NCBI RefSeq assembly: GCF_900129245.1
Contig: NZ_FQUT01000005.1
Span: forward strand, 186,001-250,000
Source of the DNA: Chryseobacterium arachidis
Lineage (GTDB): Bacteria; Bacteroidota; Bacteroidia; Flavobacteriales; Weeksellaceae
DNA length: 64,000 nt
Direction: 5' to 3'
A program made the translations under genes and the position numbers. The notes below the pieces were generated by a model. That model ran no database searches and was not told the DNA's origin. It saw only the letters and a program-made list of their open reading frames with translations. The number at the start of each line of letters is the position of its first letter. The stretch's first letter is position 1. This document shows, piece by piece, positions 41,732 to 51,772 of the stretch.

Positions 41732-42733
41732 CTACTTATTGTATTTCAACAGCTTATTCATCTTTCGCCTCGTCTGTATAGAAACCTTATACGCCTCATC
41801 CCGCAGCTTCTGAATCTTTCCTACAGGCTGAAAGAAAATTTTGCTTTCAAACGGATTAAAAGAGAGCATTTCGTTGTCACATGAAGCGGGATTCAGAAGT
41901 CCGTTTTTGTCAATTTTTACTTCACCGATCTTGATGTAAGGGGAGTTTTTCCATTCCACATTCAGTTTATTGATGGGCTGGTCTTTTAAATCATAGCAAA
42001 GCTGTATTAAGACATCGGCTGTGAAATTATGGGTTTTAAAGTAACTTTTAATAGAGTTTTTTACCTTTAATTTTTTACCGAAATGTCTCTCAATAGATCT
42101 GGGCTTAAGTTTAATTTTCATCATATTTTCGCCCAGTTTATAAGCTCCGACAGAATGGAAATCAAAGGATAAAATAAAATCATTTCTTTTACTGATTAAT
42201 TTAATGATATTCTTTAAAAAAGAGCCCGTAAAAATCGAAGGCATAATTTTTAAAATCTGGATCATTAATGAAAAAGAACTCCATTTTTTTACATAAAAAC
42301 GATTGACGGAAGTAAACAGTTTCAGAAAAGTACTCACTGAATTGATCGGAAATAAAGGAAAATTAACCAATGGATAATTCGCCAGTAAATTTCCGTTCTC
42401 ATCTTTAATCTTTACAGAAAATCCGTAAGCCGGAAGATCTTTTTTATTTTTATTAATTTTGAGATGCGCATTCGAAAAACGAATTGTCAGATCATATTTT
42501 TCTTTATCAAAAAACGGTTGAAGTTCTTCAGGCACATTTTTATCAATAACGAACTCGCCTTTTGCGACGGCGTAAGTTTTTGCATGGGCATTTCGGGTAG
42601 CATAATCGATATCACTGATGGAGGTTGACTGTTCCACAAAGTCGGCAATGCTTTTTTTGTTGATCTCAAGAAGTTCTCTTTCCTCATCAGTCAGCTTATC
42701 GTATTTCTTATTATATTTTATCGGATTTGGCAT
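41732..42733 (-). CDS. Catalase-superfamily heme protein
   Basis: 333 residues, shorter than true catalases (about 480 or more). Near the N-terminus RNAHAKTYAVAKGEFVID aligns with the distal heme His region. IRFSNAHLKINKNKKDLPAYGFSVKI matches the catalase asparagine region. LSFNPFESKIFFQPVGKIQKLRDEAY ends with the R-x-x-x-Y proximal heme motif. Catalase-like minimal proteins can act as peroxidases or peroxygenases on lipids. Isolated minus-strand gene. Confidence 0.75.
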   Translation of the reverse strand: MPNPIKYNKKYDKLTDEERELLEINKKSIADFVEQSTSISDIDYATRNAHAKTYAVAKGEFVIDKNVPEELQPFFDKEKYDLTIRFSNAHLKINKNKKDLPAYGFSVKIKDENGNLLANYPLVNFPLFPINSVSTFLKLFTSVNRFYVKKWSSFSLMIQILKIMPSIFTGSFLKNIIKLISKRNDFILSFDFHSVGAYKLGENMMKIKLKPRSIERHFGKKLKVKNSIKSYFKTHNFTADVLIQLCYDLKDQPINKLNVEWKNSPYIKIGEVKIDKNGLLNPASCDNEMLSFNPFESKIFFQPVGKIQKLRDEAYKVSIQTRRKMNKLLKYNK

Positions 42734-42941
42734 TTAGTTTTTAAAATTCAATTATAACGCCAAGTTGCGAGAATTGTGTTAACGTAATATTAAACTTCTT
42801 TGAATTTACTTTATAAAACAGATTAAATGTTTACATATATTACATCTAAGACTGTGTTTTTTTAATTTTTTTCCTAAAAACTTCATTACAGGCTTTCAAC
42901 TTCCATCTGTAAAAATCTTATCTTTGTAAAAAATATCAATT

Positions 42942-43379
42942 ATGGGAGTAGCAGATTTGTTATTTAAACGTAAAAAAGAGCAGGCAGAAAAAAACCTGAA
43001 AGACGGTCAGGAATATATGGCAGAATACGGAAAAAGAGAATCTGTAGTTCAGTTGCCGAGCGGTTTGCAGTATGAAATTATTACAGAAGGTGATGGCGAT
43101 AAGCCGGGTCCGAAATCTACTGTAAAATGCCACTATCACGGGACAACGATTACCGGAAAAGTTTTCGACAGTTCCGTAAAAAGAGGAACTCCGGCTTCAT
43201 TTCCTTTAAACAGGGTAATTGCAGGATGGACGGAAGCTCTTCAGCTCATGCCTGTCGGCAGTAAGTGGAGATTGATTATTCCTCCGCATCTGGCGTATGG
43301 AGATCAGCAGATCAGCAAGGAGATCGGGCCAAATTCTACCCTTATTTTTGAAGTTGAATTGCTGGATATCAAAAAATAA
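42942..43379 (+). CDS. FKBP-type peptidyl-prolyl isomerase
   Basis: 145 residues. The FKBP domain (SGLQYEIITEGDG, VKCHYHGTTITGKVFDSS, VIAGWTEALQLMPVGSKW, GPNSTLIFEVELLDI) follows a short charged N-terminal helix. No signal peptide, so cytoplasmic. A TATCTTTG -7 box lies just upstream (about 42919). Terminator at 43403. Confidence 0.92.
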   Translation: MGVADLLFKRKKEQAEKNLKDGQEYMAEYGKRESVVQLPSGLQYEIITEGDGDKPGPKSTVKCHYHGTTITGKVFDSSVKRGTPASFPLNRVIAGWTEALQLMPVGSKWRLIIPPHLAYGDQQISKEIGPNSTLIFEVELLDIKK

Positions 43380-43402
43380 TTCTATCCTTAAAAATAGCTT
43401 AA

Positions 43403-43433
43403 AAATTTACCTGTTCTCCAGGTAAATTTTTTT
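43403..43433 (+). terminator. Terminator after the FKBP gene
   Basis: Perfect 11-bp stem AAATTTACCTG / CAGGTAAATTT and T run. Confidence 0.9.
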
Positions 43434-43588
43434 ATTTGTGTATATTAGTATTAAGCTAAATGAGCGTTTTTTTTATTTAAGTAAAGGTTGAAATTATAAG
43501 CGTGATGTAGTTCCGACGAAAGAAGGAATCTATGTGCAAGATTAGATTTTTCATCCTATTTCGAATGATAGATAAGAAATATAAACAC

Positions 43589-44539
43589 ATGAAAAAACTA
43601 CTTTACTTTTTTGCTTTCTTAGGATTGTTCATCTCTTGTGTTTCAAAGAAAAATCAGGTGATTAATCAGAATATTCTTACGTTGAAAGACAGTTACTGCA
43701 AAGCTCCTTTTAAATACAATTATGATAACAAAATCCCGTCTTACAATTCAGATTCTATTATTGCGGCTAATAAAGATTTGACGGCCATTTTTTCCGATCA
43801 GAGTATTTTAATTTTAAATGCTTTGGATAATCTGGATGAAGTTCATCAGATCATGGAGCTCAAAAAAAGTACCTCCCTTGAGTCCCAGGTAAAAGTTTTA
43901 CAGCTGAAAAGCAAAATCAACAGTAAAATAACGATTGCTTTAACGGAGCTGGATGCCGTTGCAGCAGAATTCGACTGTGAAGGTGAAAGGGTGGCACAAA
44001 TCGGTAACTATGTAGATAACTTAAATGACTCCAGAAATAACAAGCTGATTTTATATTCCATCGTTGCAGGAGCTGCCGCTTCGATTGCCGGCGGAATTGT
44101 AAAAGATGATGCATGGAGCAGTGCGATTGATATCGGAGGGGGTGCTCTTGGGGCAGGTTTTGGTTTGGCAACTTTAAATCCAAAAGGAAAAAAAGTTGAA
44201 TTTATTCATCAGAGAAATTTGTTAAGAGACATTTGGAACGAAAAGCTGCAATCTCCAAATTTTCCGCCATTTGTATGGTATATGTATACGGAAAGAAAAT
44301 TTTCTAATAAGGATGGCATTCCGATCATCCAAAGCATTAAAAAAAGATGGCTTCATTTCCAGTTTGATAATAATGCAAAAGCGGCTGATGGATCTGTTAT
44401 TTTCAGTGATGGCGGTCTTTATCGTGCTGATGACCTTCATAACCGTGCCGCCATGCTGAACCAGATGCAGTCGGCAACCAGAACGATTAATCAGAATATC
44501 AATTATTTATTATTAGATTTGGACAAATTAATTCTTTAA
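43589..44539 (+). CDS. Hypothetical lipoprotein
   Basis: 316 residues from MKKLLYFFAFLGLFISC, a clear lipoprotein signal with lipobox LFISC. The upstream ATG at 43532 would hide it. Mid-protein SIVAGAAASIAGGIVKDDAWSSAIDIGGGALGAGFGLATL is a glycine/alanine-rich segment that may enter a membrane. No family recognised. Confidence 0.7.
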   Translation: MKKLLYFFAFLGLFISCVSKKNQVINQNILTLKDSYCKAPFKYNYDNKIPSYNSDSIIAANKDLTAIFSDQSILILNALDNLDEVHQIMELKKSTSLESQVKVLQLKSKINSKITIALTELDAVAAEFDCEGERVAQIGNYVDNLNDSRNNKLILYSIVAGAAASIAGGIVKDDAWSSAIDIGGGALGAGFGLATLNPKGKKVEFIHQRNLLRDIWNEKLQSPNFPPFVWYMYTERKFSNKDGIPIIQSIKKRWLHFQFDNNAKAADGSVIFSDGGLYRADDLHNRAAMLNQMQSATRTINQNINYLLLDLDKLIL

Positions 44540-44605
44540 GAAAAATTTAACTGTAATAAAATTTGTTACATTAAAAAATCTGTCTATATTTGCAGTGTAA
44601 TTACA

Positions 44606-45016
44606 ATGAACAATACGAGATTTGCCACGGCAATACATATTATGACTTTATTGGCGGAAAGTCCGCAGGAATGGCTCACCTCCGAATGGATGGCGGGGAG
44701 CATTAATATTAATCCGGTGATTGTTCGTAAAGAATTAAGTGTTTTAAGAGAAGCCGGGCTTATTATCAGCAGACAAGGGAAAGAAGGAGGAAGCCGGTTG
44801 GCAAAAAGTTCTGATGCTATCAGTATTTCAGAAATTTATCTGGCGGTGAAGAATACGGAAGTTTTAGGTAAGAAAAATAATAATCCGAATCCTGCGTGTA
44901 CGGTAGGAAGAGAAATTAATGAGCATCTGAATACATTATTCTCGGAAACGGATCAAATGGTTTTAAATTTTTTAGGAAATAAATCGTTAAAAGAATTTAC
45001 CGATCAATTCAAGTAA
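44606..45016 (+). CDS. Rrf2-family transcriptional regulator
   Basis: 136 residues. A winged-helix Rrf2 domain (FATAIHIMTLLAE, VIVRKELSVLREAGLIISRQGKEGGSRLAK, ISISEIYLAV). It has only one cysteine (NPACTVG), so it cannot hold the three-Cys Fe-S cluster of IscR. TATATTTG -7 box lies about 15 bases before the ATG. It probably controls the next gene. Confidence 0.88.
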   Translation: MNNTRFATAIHIMTLLAESPQEWLTSEWMAGSININPVIVRKELSVLREAGLIISRQGKEGGSRLAKSSDAISISEIYLAVKNTEVLGKKNNNPNPACTVGREINEHLNTLFSETDQMVLNFLGNKSLKEFTDQFK

Positions 45017-45075
45017 ATTTTTTTAGGTGAAAATGTAACAAAAATTATTACAATTTAATTTTAAATAAATAAAGT

Positions 45076-45726
45076 ATGAAAAAAGTAGCAGTAATCGGTG
45101 CAACGGGATTTGTGGGAACACAGGTCGTTAATGAATTAGTAAACAGAGGATATGAGGTAGAAGCGATTGTAAGAGATGTTTCAAAAGTTCAACAAAACGA
45201 AAAAGTAACGGCAAAAAGCGTTGATGTAAACAATGTTGATGAATTGGCAGAAGCTTTAAAAGGAAATGATGCGGTGATCAGTTCTTTCAATGCAGGCTGG
45301 ACAAATCCTAATTTATATGATGATTTTCTAAATGGTTCGGTTAATATCGAAAAAGCGGTTGAACAGTCGGGTGTTAAAAGATTTATTACAGTTGGTGGAG
45401 CAGGAAGCCTTTATATTGATGGCAGCCAATTGGTAGACGGTTCGGATTTTCCGGCAGAAATTAAACCGGGAGCAACGGCAGCAAGAGATTATTTGAATAA
45501 AATTAAAGAAAACAAAACGTTAGACTGGACATTCTTCAGCCCTGCCATTGAAATGCATCAGGGAACTGCAGGAGTGAGAGTTGGAAAATATAGAACGGCT
45601 TTGGAAAATCCTGTATTTAATGAAGAGGGAAGAAGTATCCTTTCTGTAGAAGATGTTGCAGTAGCTTTGGTGGATGAACTGGAGCAGAACAATCATATCA
45701 GAGAGCGTTTTACGGCGGCTTATTAA
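45076..45726 (+). CDS. NAD(P)H-binding atypical SDR (YwnB-like)
   Basis: 216 residues. Rossmann start VAVIGATGFVGTQVVNELVNRGYEVEAIVRD, then GNDAVISSFNAG and RFITVGGAGSLYIDG. It lacks the YxxxK of classical SDRs, so it is of the NmrA/YwnB type. The Rrf2 gene directly upstream suggests a redox-responsive pair. Confidence 0.85.
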   Translation: MKKVAVIGATGFVGTQVVNELVNRGYEVEAIVRDVSKVQQNEKVTAKSVDVNNVDELAEALKGNDAVISSFNAGWTNPNLYDDFLNGSVNIEKAVEQSGVKRFITVGGAGSLYIDGSQLVDGSDFPAEIKPGATAARDYLNKIKENKTLDWTFFSPAIEMHQGTAGVRVGKYRTALENPVFNEEGRSILSVEDVAVALVDELEQNNHIRERFTAAY

Positions 45727-45741
45727 TTCTTATATGTGCTT

Positions 45742-45786
45742 AAAAAGTATCGGGGGCTCGTCAAAGACGAGCCCCCGATACTTTTT
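45742..45786. terminator. Bidirectional terminator
   Basis: Perfect 21-bp stem with AAA loop, A run and T run at the ends. It separates convergent genes. Confidence 0.95.
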
Positions 45787-45798
45787 TATTTAATCAAC

Positions 45799-46827
45799 TT
45801 ATAAACTCATGAATAATCTCGGATTCACCGGAGCATTATTTTTATGCACCTCGTAATGAAGGTGAGGCCCTGTAGAGCGTCCTGAATTTCCGGATTTTGC
45901 AATGATCTGTCCTACTTTTACCTTATCATTGGTTTTAGCGACCAATTGGGACAAATGTCCGTAAAGTGTTGCCAAACCATTTCCGTGAGAAACAATGACA
46001 CAGTTTCCATAGCCACCTTTTTGTCCGGAGAAAATTACAGTTCCTGCTGCGGTAGCCACTACATCAGACCCGAAAGGCACTGCAATATCCAATCCTTTGT
46101 GAAACTGCATCTGATCGGCTTCAGCAGGCGAATTATTTTTCTCTGCAGGTTTTCCTGTATTGGATGCAACAGCTTTTGACGGTGAATTAGCAGCCGGAGC
46201 GGCAGCAACTGGTGCAGCTTTAGGCGTTACCATTACTTTTACCTCTCTTTTGTTTCCGTAGCTGTCTGTCATTTCAATGATCTTTTCAATAGGCGCAGCT
46301 TTTACTTCCGGCTTTGGAGCAGCAGCAACAGCAACTTCCGGTTTTGCTTCAGACTTAGTCCCGGTTTTTACACCAGCCAAAACTGTTTTAAAAGGAATCG
46401 GATTTTTTCTGATCCCGAAGTTAGAGGAAATATAACCTTCAGTCGGCATTCCCAAAGGAACCTGTAAAAGTTTTTTCTGAAGATCCATCAGATATTGGCT
46501 GTAGCGATTGGCCTGTTTGGCCAGATAAATAGAATTCGAAATACTGTCTTTGCTCAGAACGGTAAGCTTTTCATTAGAAACATCCTTGGATTTAAGGAAA
46601 GAATTCAGCTGAGCGACTGTTTGATCTACCAGGGTAAGATCTGTTTTCATTTTTAAGTAATCTACACTGTCTTTTTCAGTGTTTATTTTTACAAGGTTCA
46701 CTTCATAATTTTTGTCGTCTTTCTCAGAATACAATTTGGCAATGAAAATGCCTTGCGCAAAAACTACTAATAAAAGTACCCCTAAAAGGGTGTTTACGTT
46801 CCTTTTGCTGCTTAGAAATTTCTTCAT
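45799..46827 (-). CDS. M23 metallopeptidase (cell-wall endopeptidase)
   Basis: 342 residues from MKKFLSSKRNVNTLLGVLLLVVFAQGIF, a membrane anchor. The longer frame from 46866 is not needed. A coiled-coil region (50-120) and an alanine/proline-rich linker follow. The C-terminal M23 domain has zinc ligands in HKGLDIA and GPHLHYEVH. It likely cuts peptidoglycan cross-links from the periplasm. Confidence 0.9.
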   Translation of the reverse strand: MKKFLSSKRNVNTLLGVLLLVVFAQGIFIAKLYSEKDDKNYEVNLVKINTEKDSVDYLKMKTDLTLVDQTVAQLNSFLKSKDVSNEKLTVLSKDSISNSIYLAKQANRYSQYLMDLQKKLLQVPLGMPTEGYISSNFGIRKNPIPFKTVLAGVKTGTKSEAKPEVAVAAAPKPEVKAAPIEKIIEMTDSYGNKREVKVMVTPKAAPVAAAPAANSPSKAVASNTGKPAEKNNSPAEADQMQFHKGLDIAVPFGSDVVATAAGTVIFSGQKGGYGNCVIVSHGNGLATLYGHLSQLVAKTNDKVKVGQIIAKSGNSGRSTGPHLHYEVHKNNAPVNPRLFMSL

Positions 46828-47053
46828 TTTTTCTTCTCTTAGTAAATTAAAAACGGTTTTAAGCATACAAATTTAATTAAAAATAAACTTTCTGACTTAT
46901 TTTTAACAAAACTTTAGTTATTTCTGTAATTAACGGTTAATTAGATATTTAATTGTGTTGAAGCGTTAATTTTATATAAAATTGGTTTTATCATGAGGTG
47001 AAATATTTTTCATCCATCTTTGTTTTAATATATTTGCAGTTCATATTTCTATT

Positions 47054-48091
47054 ATGGCTAAAAAGAAAACCGGTACAGAGTCGAGTCCGAAAAAAGGCAA
47101 AAATGAGGTCGCGGTAGGCGTTGTCGGAAGCGGAAGTTTTGCGACGGCCATTGTCAAGATGCTTGTAGAAAACTGCAAGGTTGTACATTGGTGTGTGAGA
47201 AACGAATATGTAAAAGGGGCTATTGAGCAAAGAGGTCACAACCCGACTTATCTTACAGCGGTCAATTTTAACCTTAAAAATTTAAAACTGACCACGGATA
47301 TCAACGAGTTGGTTTCTGCTTGTGAGGTCATTGTTTTGGCAACTCCTTCCATTTATCTTTCCGATACCTTGGATAAAATGACTTGTGATTATAAAGACAA
47401 GATTTTCGTTTCAGCAATCAAAGGAATTATCCCTAAGGTAAACGGTGTGGTAGCACATTATTTAAGAGACGAATTCAAAATCGGTTTCAGAAATCAGGCG
47501 GTTATTGCGGGGCCTTGTCACGCAGAAGAGGTAGCAATGGAGCGACTTTCTTATCTAACTATCGCAACGGTCGAAGATGAAGTTTCCCAAAAATTACTGG
47601 ATATTTTCAATTCTGACTTTATAAAAATGCATTCCAGCAAAGATATTCTAGGAAACGAATACAGTGCGATTCTTAAAAATATATTTGCCATCGGAGCCGG
47701 AATTGCAAGCGGCTTAGGCTACGGAGACAACTTTACGGCAGTTTTTGTTTCGAATGCAATCCGTGAAATGGAAACTTTCCTTGAGGCCATTTATGAAGCA
47801 CCAAGAGATGTTAACCAAAGCGCTTATTTAGGGGATTTATTGGTAACAGCCTATTCATTATTTTCCAGAAACAGAAGCTTAGGAAACCTTATCGGGAAAG
47901 GATATACCGTGAAATCTGCAATTCAGTCGATGAATATGGTGGCAGAAGGGTATTATGCTGCAGACTCTATTTATAAAACTTCAAAGGAAAAAGGATTAAA
48001 ACTTCCAATTGTGGACACAATCTACGGAATCTTATATGAAGGGAAAAATGCAGAGAAACAATTCAAAAAACTAACGGCTAAGCTCGATTAA
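47054..48091 (+). CDS. gpsA: NAD(P)H-dependent glycerol-3-phosphate dehydrogenase
   Basis: 345 residues. VGVVGSGSFATAIVKML is the dinucleotide fold, with SAIKGIIPK, GPCHAEEVA and EYSAILKNIFAIGAGIASGLGYGDN carrying catalytic lysines and substrate contacts. It makes glycerol-3-phosphate for phospholipids. TATATTTG -7 box about 25 bases before the ATG. Terminator at 48118. Confidence 0.93.
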   Translation: MAKKKTGTESSPKKGKNEVAVGVVGSGSFATAIVKMLVENCKVVHWCVRNEYVKGAIEQRGHNPTYLTAVNFNLKNLKLTTDINELVSACEVIVLATPSIYLSDTLDKMTCDYKDKIFVSAIKGIIPKVNGVVAHYLRDEFKIGFRNQAVIAGPCHAEEVAMERLSYLTIATVEDEVSQKLLDIFNSDFIKMHSSKDILGNEYSAILKNIFAIGAGIASGLGYGDNFTAVFVSNAIREMETFLEAIYEAPRDVNQSAYLGDLLVTAYSLFSRNRSLGNLIGKGYTVKSAIQSMNMVAEGYYAADSIYKTSKEKGLKLPIVDTIYGILYEGKNAEKQFKKLTAKLD

Positions 48092-48117
48092 TTTTAAAAT
48101 TGAATATAAAAAATAAG

Positions 48118-48146
48118 CATCAGTAGGTTTCTGCTGATGTTTTTTA
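48118..48146 (+). terminator. Terminator after gpsA
   Basis: 9-bp stem CATCAGTAG / CTGCTGATG with one T-G pair, GTTT loop and T run. Confidence 0.9.
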
Positions 48147-48179
48147 TTTTATAAAGAGCAGTAAATTTTTTGAAGCTTT

Positions 48180-48290
48180 TCCGGCTTTCCGCACTCGCTA
48201 TTTCATTGATTTTTGGTTGCGGCGGCTTTGCCGCCGCAACCAAAAATCAATGAAATGAGCTCAGGCAAATGCTGCAATCCGGGCTAGGGT
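48180..48290. repeat. Hairpin repeat element, copy 2
   Basis: Same flanks as at 41289 (CTTTCCGCACTCGCTAT, ATGAGCTCA, GGCTAGGG) but a different, perfect 27-bp inverted repeat with TTT loop (48200-48226 / 48230-48256). The rest of 48291-48625 holds AT-rich filler and the mqo promoter region. Confidence 0.85.
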
Positions 48291-48625
48291 TATAGTCATT
48301 TTTTAAACATTAGACAAAATATTCACAAACATCTGCGTTATCTGCAAAATCCACGAAATATTAAAAATAAAAATTTAATTTAATTAGGCTGTCCTTCAAG
48401 CTTCGCGGAGCAAATTTATTTGCCTTTGCTTTTTAAAAATAATACGAAATGATAGAATAAAAACTTTGCGTCCCCAAAAATAAACTCAAAGAAAGTCTCA
48501 AAATCGAAAGAAATTCAACAGATTTTTTAAATCAAATTTTTTGATAAAATCAACATGTTAAAATCGTAAAACCGATCACGATTTTAAGAACTTTTCCCGA
48601 ACTTTGAGCTAACAAAATTTACATT

Positions 48626-50131
48626 ATGTCACAATCGCTTACAAGCAGAACGCCGAAACCAAAATACGACGTTGTTCTAATAGGTGGCGGAATTATGAGT
48701 GCCACTTTAGCTACATTATTACATGAGTTTGATCCCAATCTTGAAATTGCCATTTTCGAACGGCTGGGAAGGTTTGCCAAAGAAAGTACGGCAGCCTGGA
48801 ATAATGCAGGAACAGGGCATTCAGCATTTTGTGAGCTCAATTATACTCCGGAAAAACCGGACGGAAGCATCGATATTTCCAAAGCTGAAAGTATTGCCGA
48901 ACAGTTTGAAATATCAAAACAATTCTGGTCTTATCTCATTGCGAAAGGATACATTAGCGAACCAAAGGATTTTATTAATTCCTGCCCGCACATGAGTTTG
49001 GTATTTGGCGAAAAAGATGCGGAATATTTAAAAAAACGTCACGATAAAATGTCAGAATCCGTTTTATTCAAAGGAATGGAATTCGCAACAGATCATGAAA
49101 AATTAAGAGAATGGATTCCTTTGGTGATGAGCAAAAGAAATCAGTCTGAAGTCATGGCGGCGACCAAAATGGATATGGGAACCGATGTGAATTTCGGAAT
49201 CTTAACCAGAAAAATGGGAAGACACCTATTGGAAGATTCCAATGTTGAAGTTTTCCTGTATCATGAAGTAAAAGATATCGATCCTAAAAGTGACGGAACC
49301 TGGGAAATGAAGGTGAAAGACAGAATTCACAATCACAAGCAGGAAGTTAAGGCCGATTTTGTTTTCATCGGAGCGGGCGGCTATGCATTACCGTTGCTGG
49401 ATAGTTCGGATATTAAAGAAAGTGAAGGATACGGAGGTTTTCCGGTTTCAGGACAGTGGCTGGTTACCCATAATCAGGAACTGGTGGAAAAGCATCAGGC
49501 TAAAGTATACACACAGGCGACTGTTGATGCGCCACCAATGTCTGTTCCACATTTGGATTTAAGAATTATTGATGGAAAAAAAGCGCTCCTTTTCGGTCCT
49601 TTTGCCGGATTTTCAACAAAATTCTTAAAAGAAGGAAGTTATCTGGATTTGCCGGAAAGTGTGAACACTAAAAATCTAAGATCTCTGTTTGGCGCTTGGT
49701 GGCATAATTTGCCCTTAACGAAATATCTTATTCAGCAGGTAGCCATGAACAAAGCGCAAAGAATTCAGCATTTACGCGAATTTATTAAAGATGCAAAAGA
49801 AGAGGATTGGGAACTGAAAGTAGCCGGACAAAGAGTTCAGATCATCAAAAAAGATGAAAAAGAAGGTGGAAAACTCGAATTTGGAACCGAAGTGGTAGTG
49901 AATAAAAAAGGATCCATCGCTTCATTATTAGGGGCATCTCCAGGTGCTTCAACAGCGGTGCATGCGATGTTAAACGTTATTGAGAAATGTTTCCCGGAAA
50001 AGCTTAACGGCGAATGGAAAGAAAAATTATTGGAAATGGTGCCGTCTTACGGACAGAAATTAGCCGATAACCCTGAACTCACTGAGAAAGTAAGAAATTA
50101 CTCAAAAGAAAAATTAGAACTGGAATATTAA
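48626..50131 (+). CDS. mqo: Malate:quinone oxidoreductase
   Basis: 501 residues. FAD fold VVLIGGGIMSATLATLLHEF, then ERLGRFAKESTAAWNNAGTGHSAFCELNYTPE, a family signature. LLGASPGASTAVHAML lies near the C-terminus. Peripheral membrane enzyme oxidising malate to oxaloacetate and reducing the quinone pool. Confidence 0.95.
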   Translation: MSQSLTSRTPKPKYDVVLIGGGIMSATLATLLHEFDPNLEIAIFERLGRFAKESTAAWNNAGTGHSAFCELNYTPEKPDGSIDISKAESIAEQFEISKQFWSYLIAKGYISEPKDFINSCPHMSLVFGEKDAEYLKKRHDKMSESVLFKGMEFATDHEKLREWIPLVMSKRNQSEVMAATKMDMGTDVNFGILTRKMGRHLLEDSNVEVFLYHEVKDIDPKSDGTWEMKVKDRIHNHKQEVKADFVFIGAGGYALPLLDSSDIKESEGYGGFPVSGQWLVTHNQELVEKHQAKVYTQATVDAPPMSVPHLDLRIIDGKKALLFGPFAGFSTKFLKEGSYLDLPESVNTKNLRSLFGAWWHNLPLTKYLIQQVAMNKAQRIQHLREFIKDAKEEDWELKVAGQRVQIIKKDEKEGGKLEFGTEVVVNKKGSIASLLGASPGASTAVHAMLNVIEKCFPEKLNGEWKEKLLEMVPSYGQKLADNPELTEKVRNYSKEKLELEY

Positions 50132-50217
50132 AAAAGTGAAAGGTGAATGGTTAATTGTGAATTTTAAAAATTGACATTTGAAAAAATAATTAACCATTCA
50201 CTATTGACAACAGAATT

Positions 50218-50619
50218 ATGTCTGATACGCTCGTAAAGCCCATTATTGCAAAAGAATTATTAGAATCTCTTCAGGCAAAAGTAGAAGAGGAGCAACAGGT
50301 TATTGTACATTGCTGTTTTCCGGCATCCCCATTTTTAGGAAATCTGATCAGGATTTGGCACACCACTTATCTTTTCGACAATCAGTCGGATCATAAGAGT
50401 AAACTGATTCATGCTGAAAATATTACGATCTTCCCCAATTGGACACCTGTCCCTTTTATGCAGGATTTTTGGTTTACCCTTGTATTTTCCGGGTTGCCGA
50501 AAGATTGTAAAAGCTTTGATCTGAAAGAAGTAATTCCTGAAGAAGGTGGTTTTTTTGTAGAATCTATCAAAAGAAATTCATCCGATATTTACCGGGTAAA
50601 AATTTCCGAGTCCTATTAG
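50218..50619 (+). CDS. Hypothetical 133-residue protein
   Basis: Soluble, with VIVHCCFPASPFLGNLIRIWHTTYLFD and FPNWTPVPFMQDFWFTLVFSGLPKDC, rich in aromatic residues. I do not recognise a family. It lies alone after mqo, preceded by AT-rich filler repeats. Confidence 0.7.
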   Translation: MSDTLVKPIIAKELLESLQAKVEEEQQVIVHCCFPASPFLGNLIRIWHTTYLFDNQSDHKSKLIHAENITIFPNWTPVPFMQDFWFTLVFSGLPKDCKSFDLKEVIPEEGGFFVESIKRNSSDIYRVKISESY

Positions 50620-50677
50620 AAAGCCATAGGCAAACATCTGAGTAATGTGTAAAATCAGCTGGAGAAAGGCAAAAATT

Positions 50678-51295
50678 ATGAAAAAATATATATTACTATT
50701 TTTAATAATCCCATTATTGGCATTATCACAAAAAACGGTTTCCAAAGAAATCAGGGAAGTGGAAAAATTTCAGAAAGAACTGAATGAAGAATATTTAAAT
50801 CCCAAAGAAACACCGTTACGAGGAGATAATTTTACGAATTTCAAAAAGCATCCATTTTTCCCGATCGACTCGAAATACAGAGTGACCGCTAAATTTGTCA
50901 AAACAGAAAATGCAAAGCCATTCGATCTTCCGACATCTTCAGGAAAAACAAAGGTGTACAAAGAATATGGTAAAGTAACTTTTGAGCTGGGCGGAAAACC
51001 TTATACTTTAACCTTATACCAAAGCTTAGATTTAATCAAACAAAAGAAATACAAAGATTATTTGTTCCTGCCTTTCCGTGATGCAACAAATGAAAAAGAA
51101 ACCTATGGTGGTGGCAAGTATATGGATTTAACGGTTCCTAAAGGAAATACTATCATTCTGGATTTCAATAAATCTTATCAGCCTTATTGTGCTTACAACG
51201 CCTACGATTACAATTGTCCGATCGTACCGGAGGAAAACAGATTGCCGGTTGAGATCCGTGCCGGGGTTATGTATGAAGATATTTATCATCATTAA
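50678..51295 (+). CDS. DUF1684-family exported protein
   Basis: 205 residues from MKKYILLFLIIPLLALSQ, a Sec signal peptide ending at SQ; the upstream ATG at 50645 is rejected. Family signatures: FFPIDSKYRVTAKF, KVYKEYGKVTFELGGKPYTLTLYQS and the C-terminal YQPYCAYNAYDYNCPIVPEENRLPVEIRAG. Function of DUF1684 is not established; periplasmic here. Confidence 0.88.
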   Translation: MKKYILLFLIIPLLALSQKTVSKEIREVEKFQKELNEEYLNPKETPLRGDNFTNFKKHPFFPIDSKYRVTAKFVKTENAKPFDLPTSSGKTKVYKEYGKVTFELGGKPYTLTLYQSLDLIKQKKYKDYLFLPFRDATNEKETYGGGKYMDLTVPKGNTIILDFNKSYQPYCAYNAYDYNCPIVPEENRLPVEIRAGVMYEDIYHH

Positions 51296-51298
51296 TCT

Positions 51299-51772
51299 AT
51301 GATTAACCTAAAATTTTTCACACAAAAAGATTTTCACGGAGTACAGTATACTTTGAGTGAACTTCAATTGGAGTATACTTCCACAGCCGAATTTGCATTA
51401 AAGCGAATGGCGGAAAGAAATACGGGCTTAGAATTCGCTGTCACGATTTTTTTTGATGAGAAACCGGCAGGATTTTTTACGTTAGATTTTGGAGAAGATA
51501 AATTCGATTTAACGGATAACCCAAACTCTGCATTGCTTCGTTCGTTATCAATAAATCCTGAATTACAGGGAAAAGGTATTGGAAATGCAGCAATGATGCA
51601 GGTTGATGATTTCGTCCGCAAAAATTTCAGTGATTGTGAAGAAATTGTGCTTGCCGTTAATCAAAACAATATTTTGGCTTACGAATTATACTTAAAAGTC
51701 GGCTATCATTACGAAGGAAAAACCCGAATAGGGAGGAGCGGACCACAATATTTAATGTTCAAAAAACTTTAA
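51299..51772 (+). CDS. GNAT acetyltransferase 1
   Basis: 157 residues. The acetyl-CoA motif LRSLSINPELQGKGIGNAAM, then LAVNQNNILAYELYLKVGYHYEGKTR. It starts 3 bases after the DUF1684 stop, so co-transcribed. Substrate unknown. Confidence 0.88.
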   Translation: MINLKFFTQKDFHGVQYTLSELQLEYTSTAEFALKRMAERNTGLEFAVTIFFDEKPAGFFTLDFGEDKFDLTDNPNSALLRSLSINPELQGKGIGNAAMMQVDDFVRKNFSDCEEIVLAVNQNNILAYELYLKVGYHYEGKTRIGRSGPQYLMFKKL

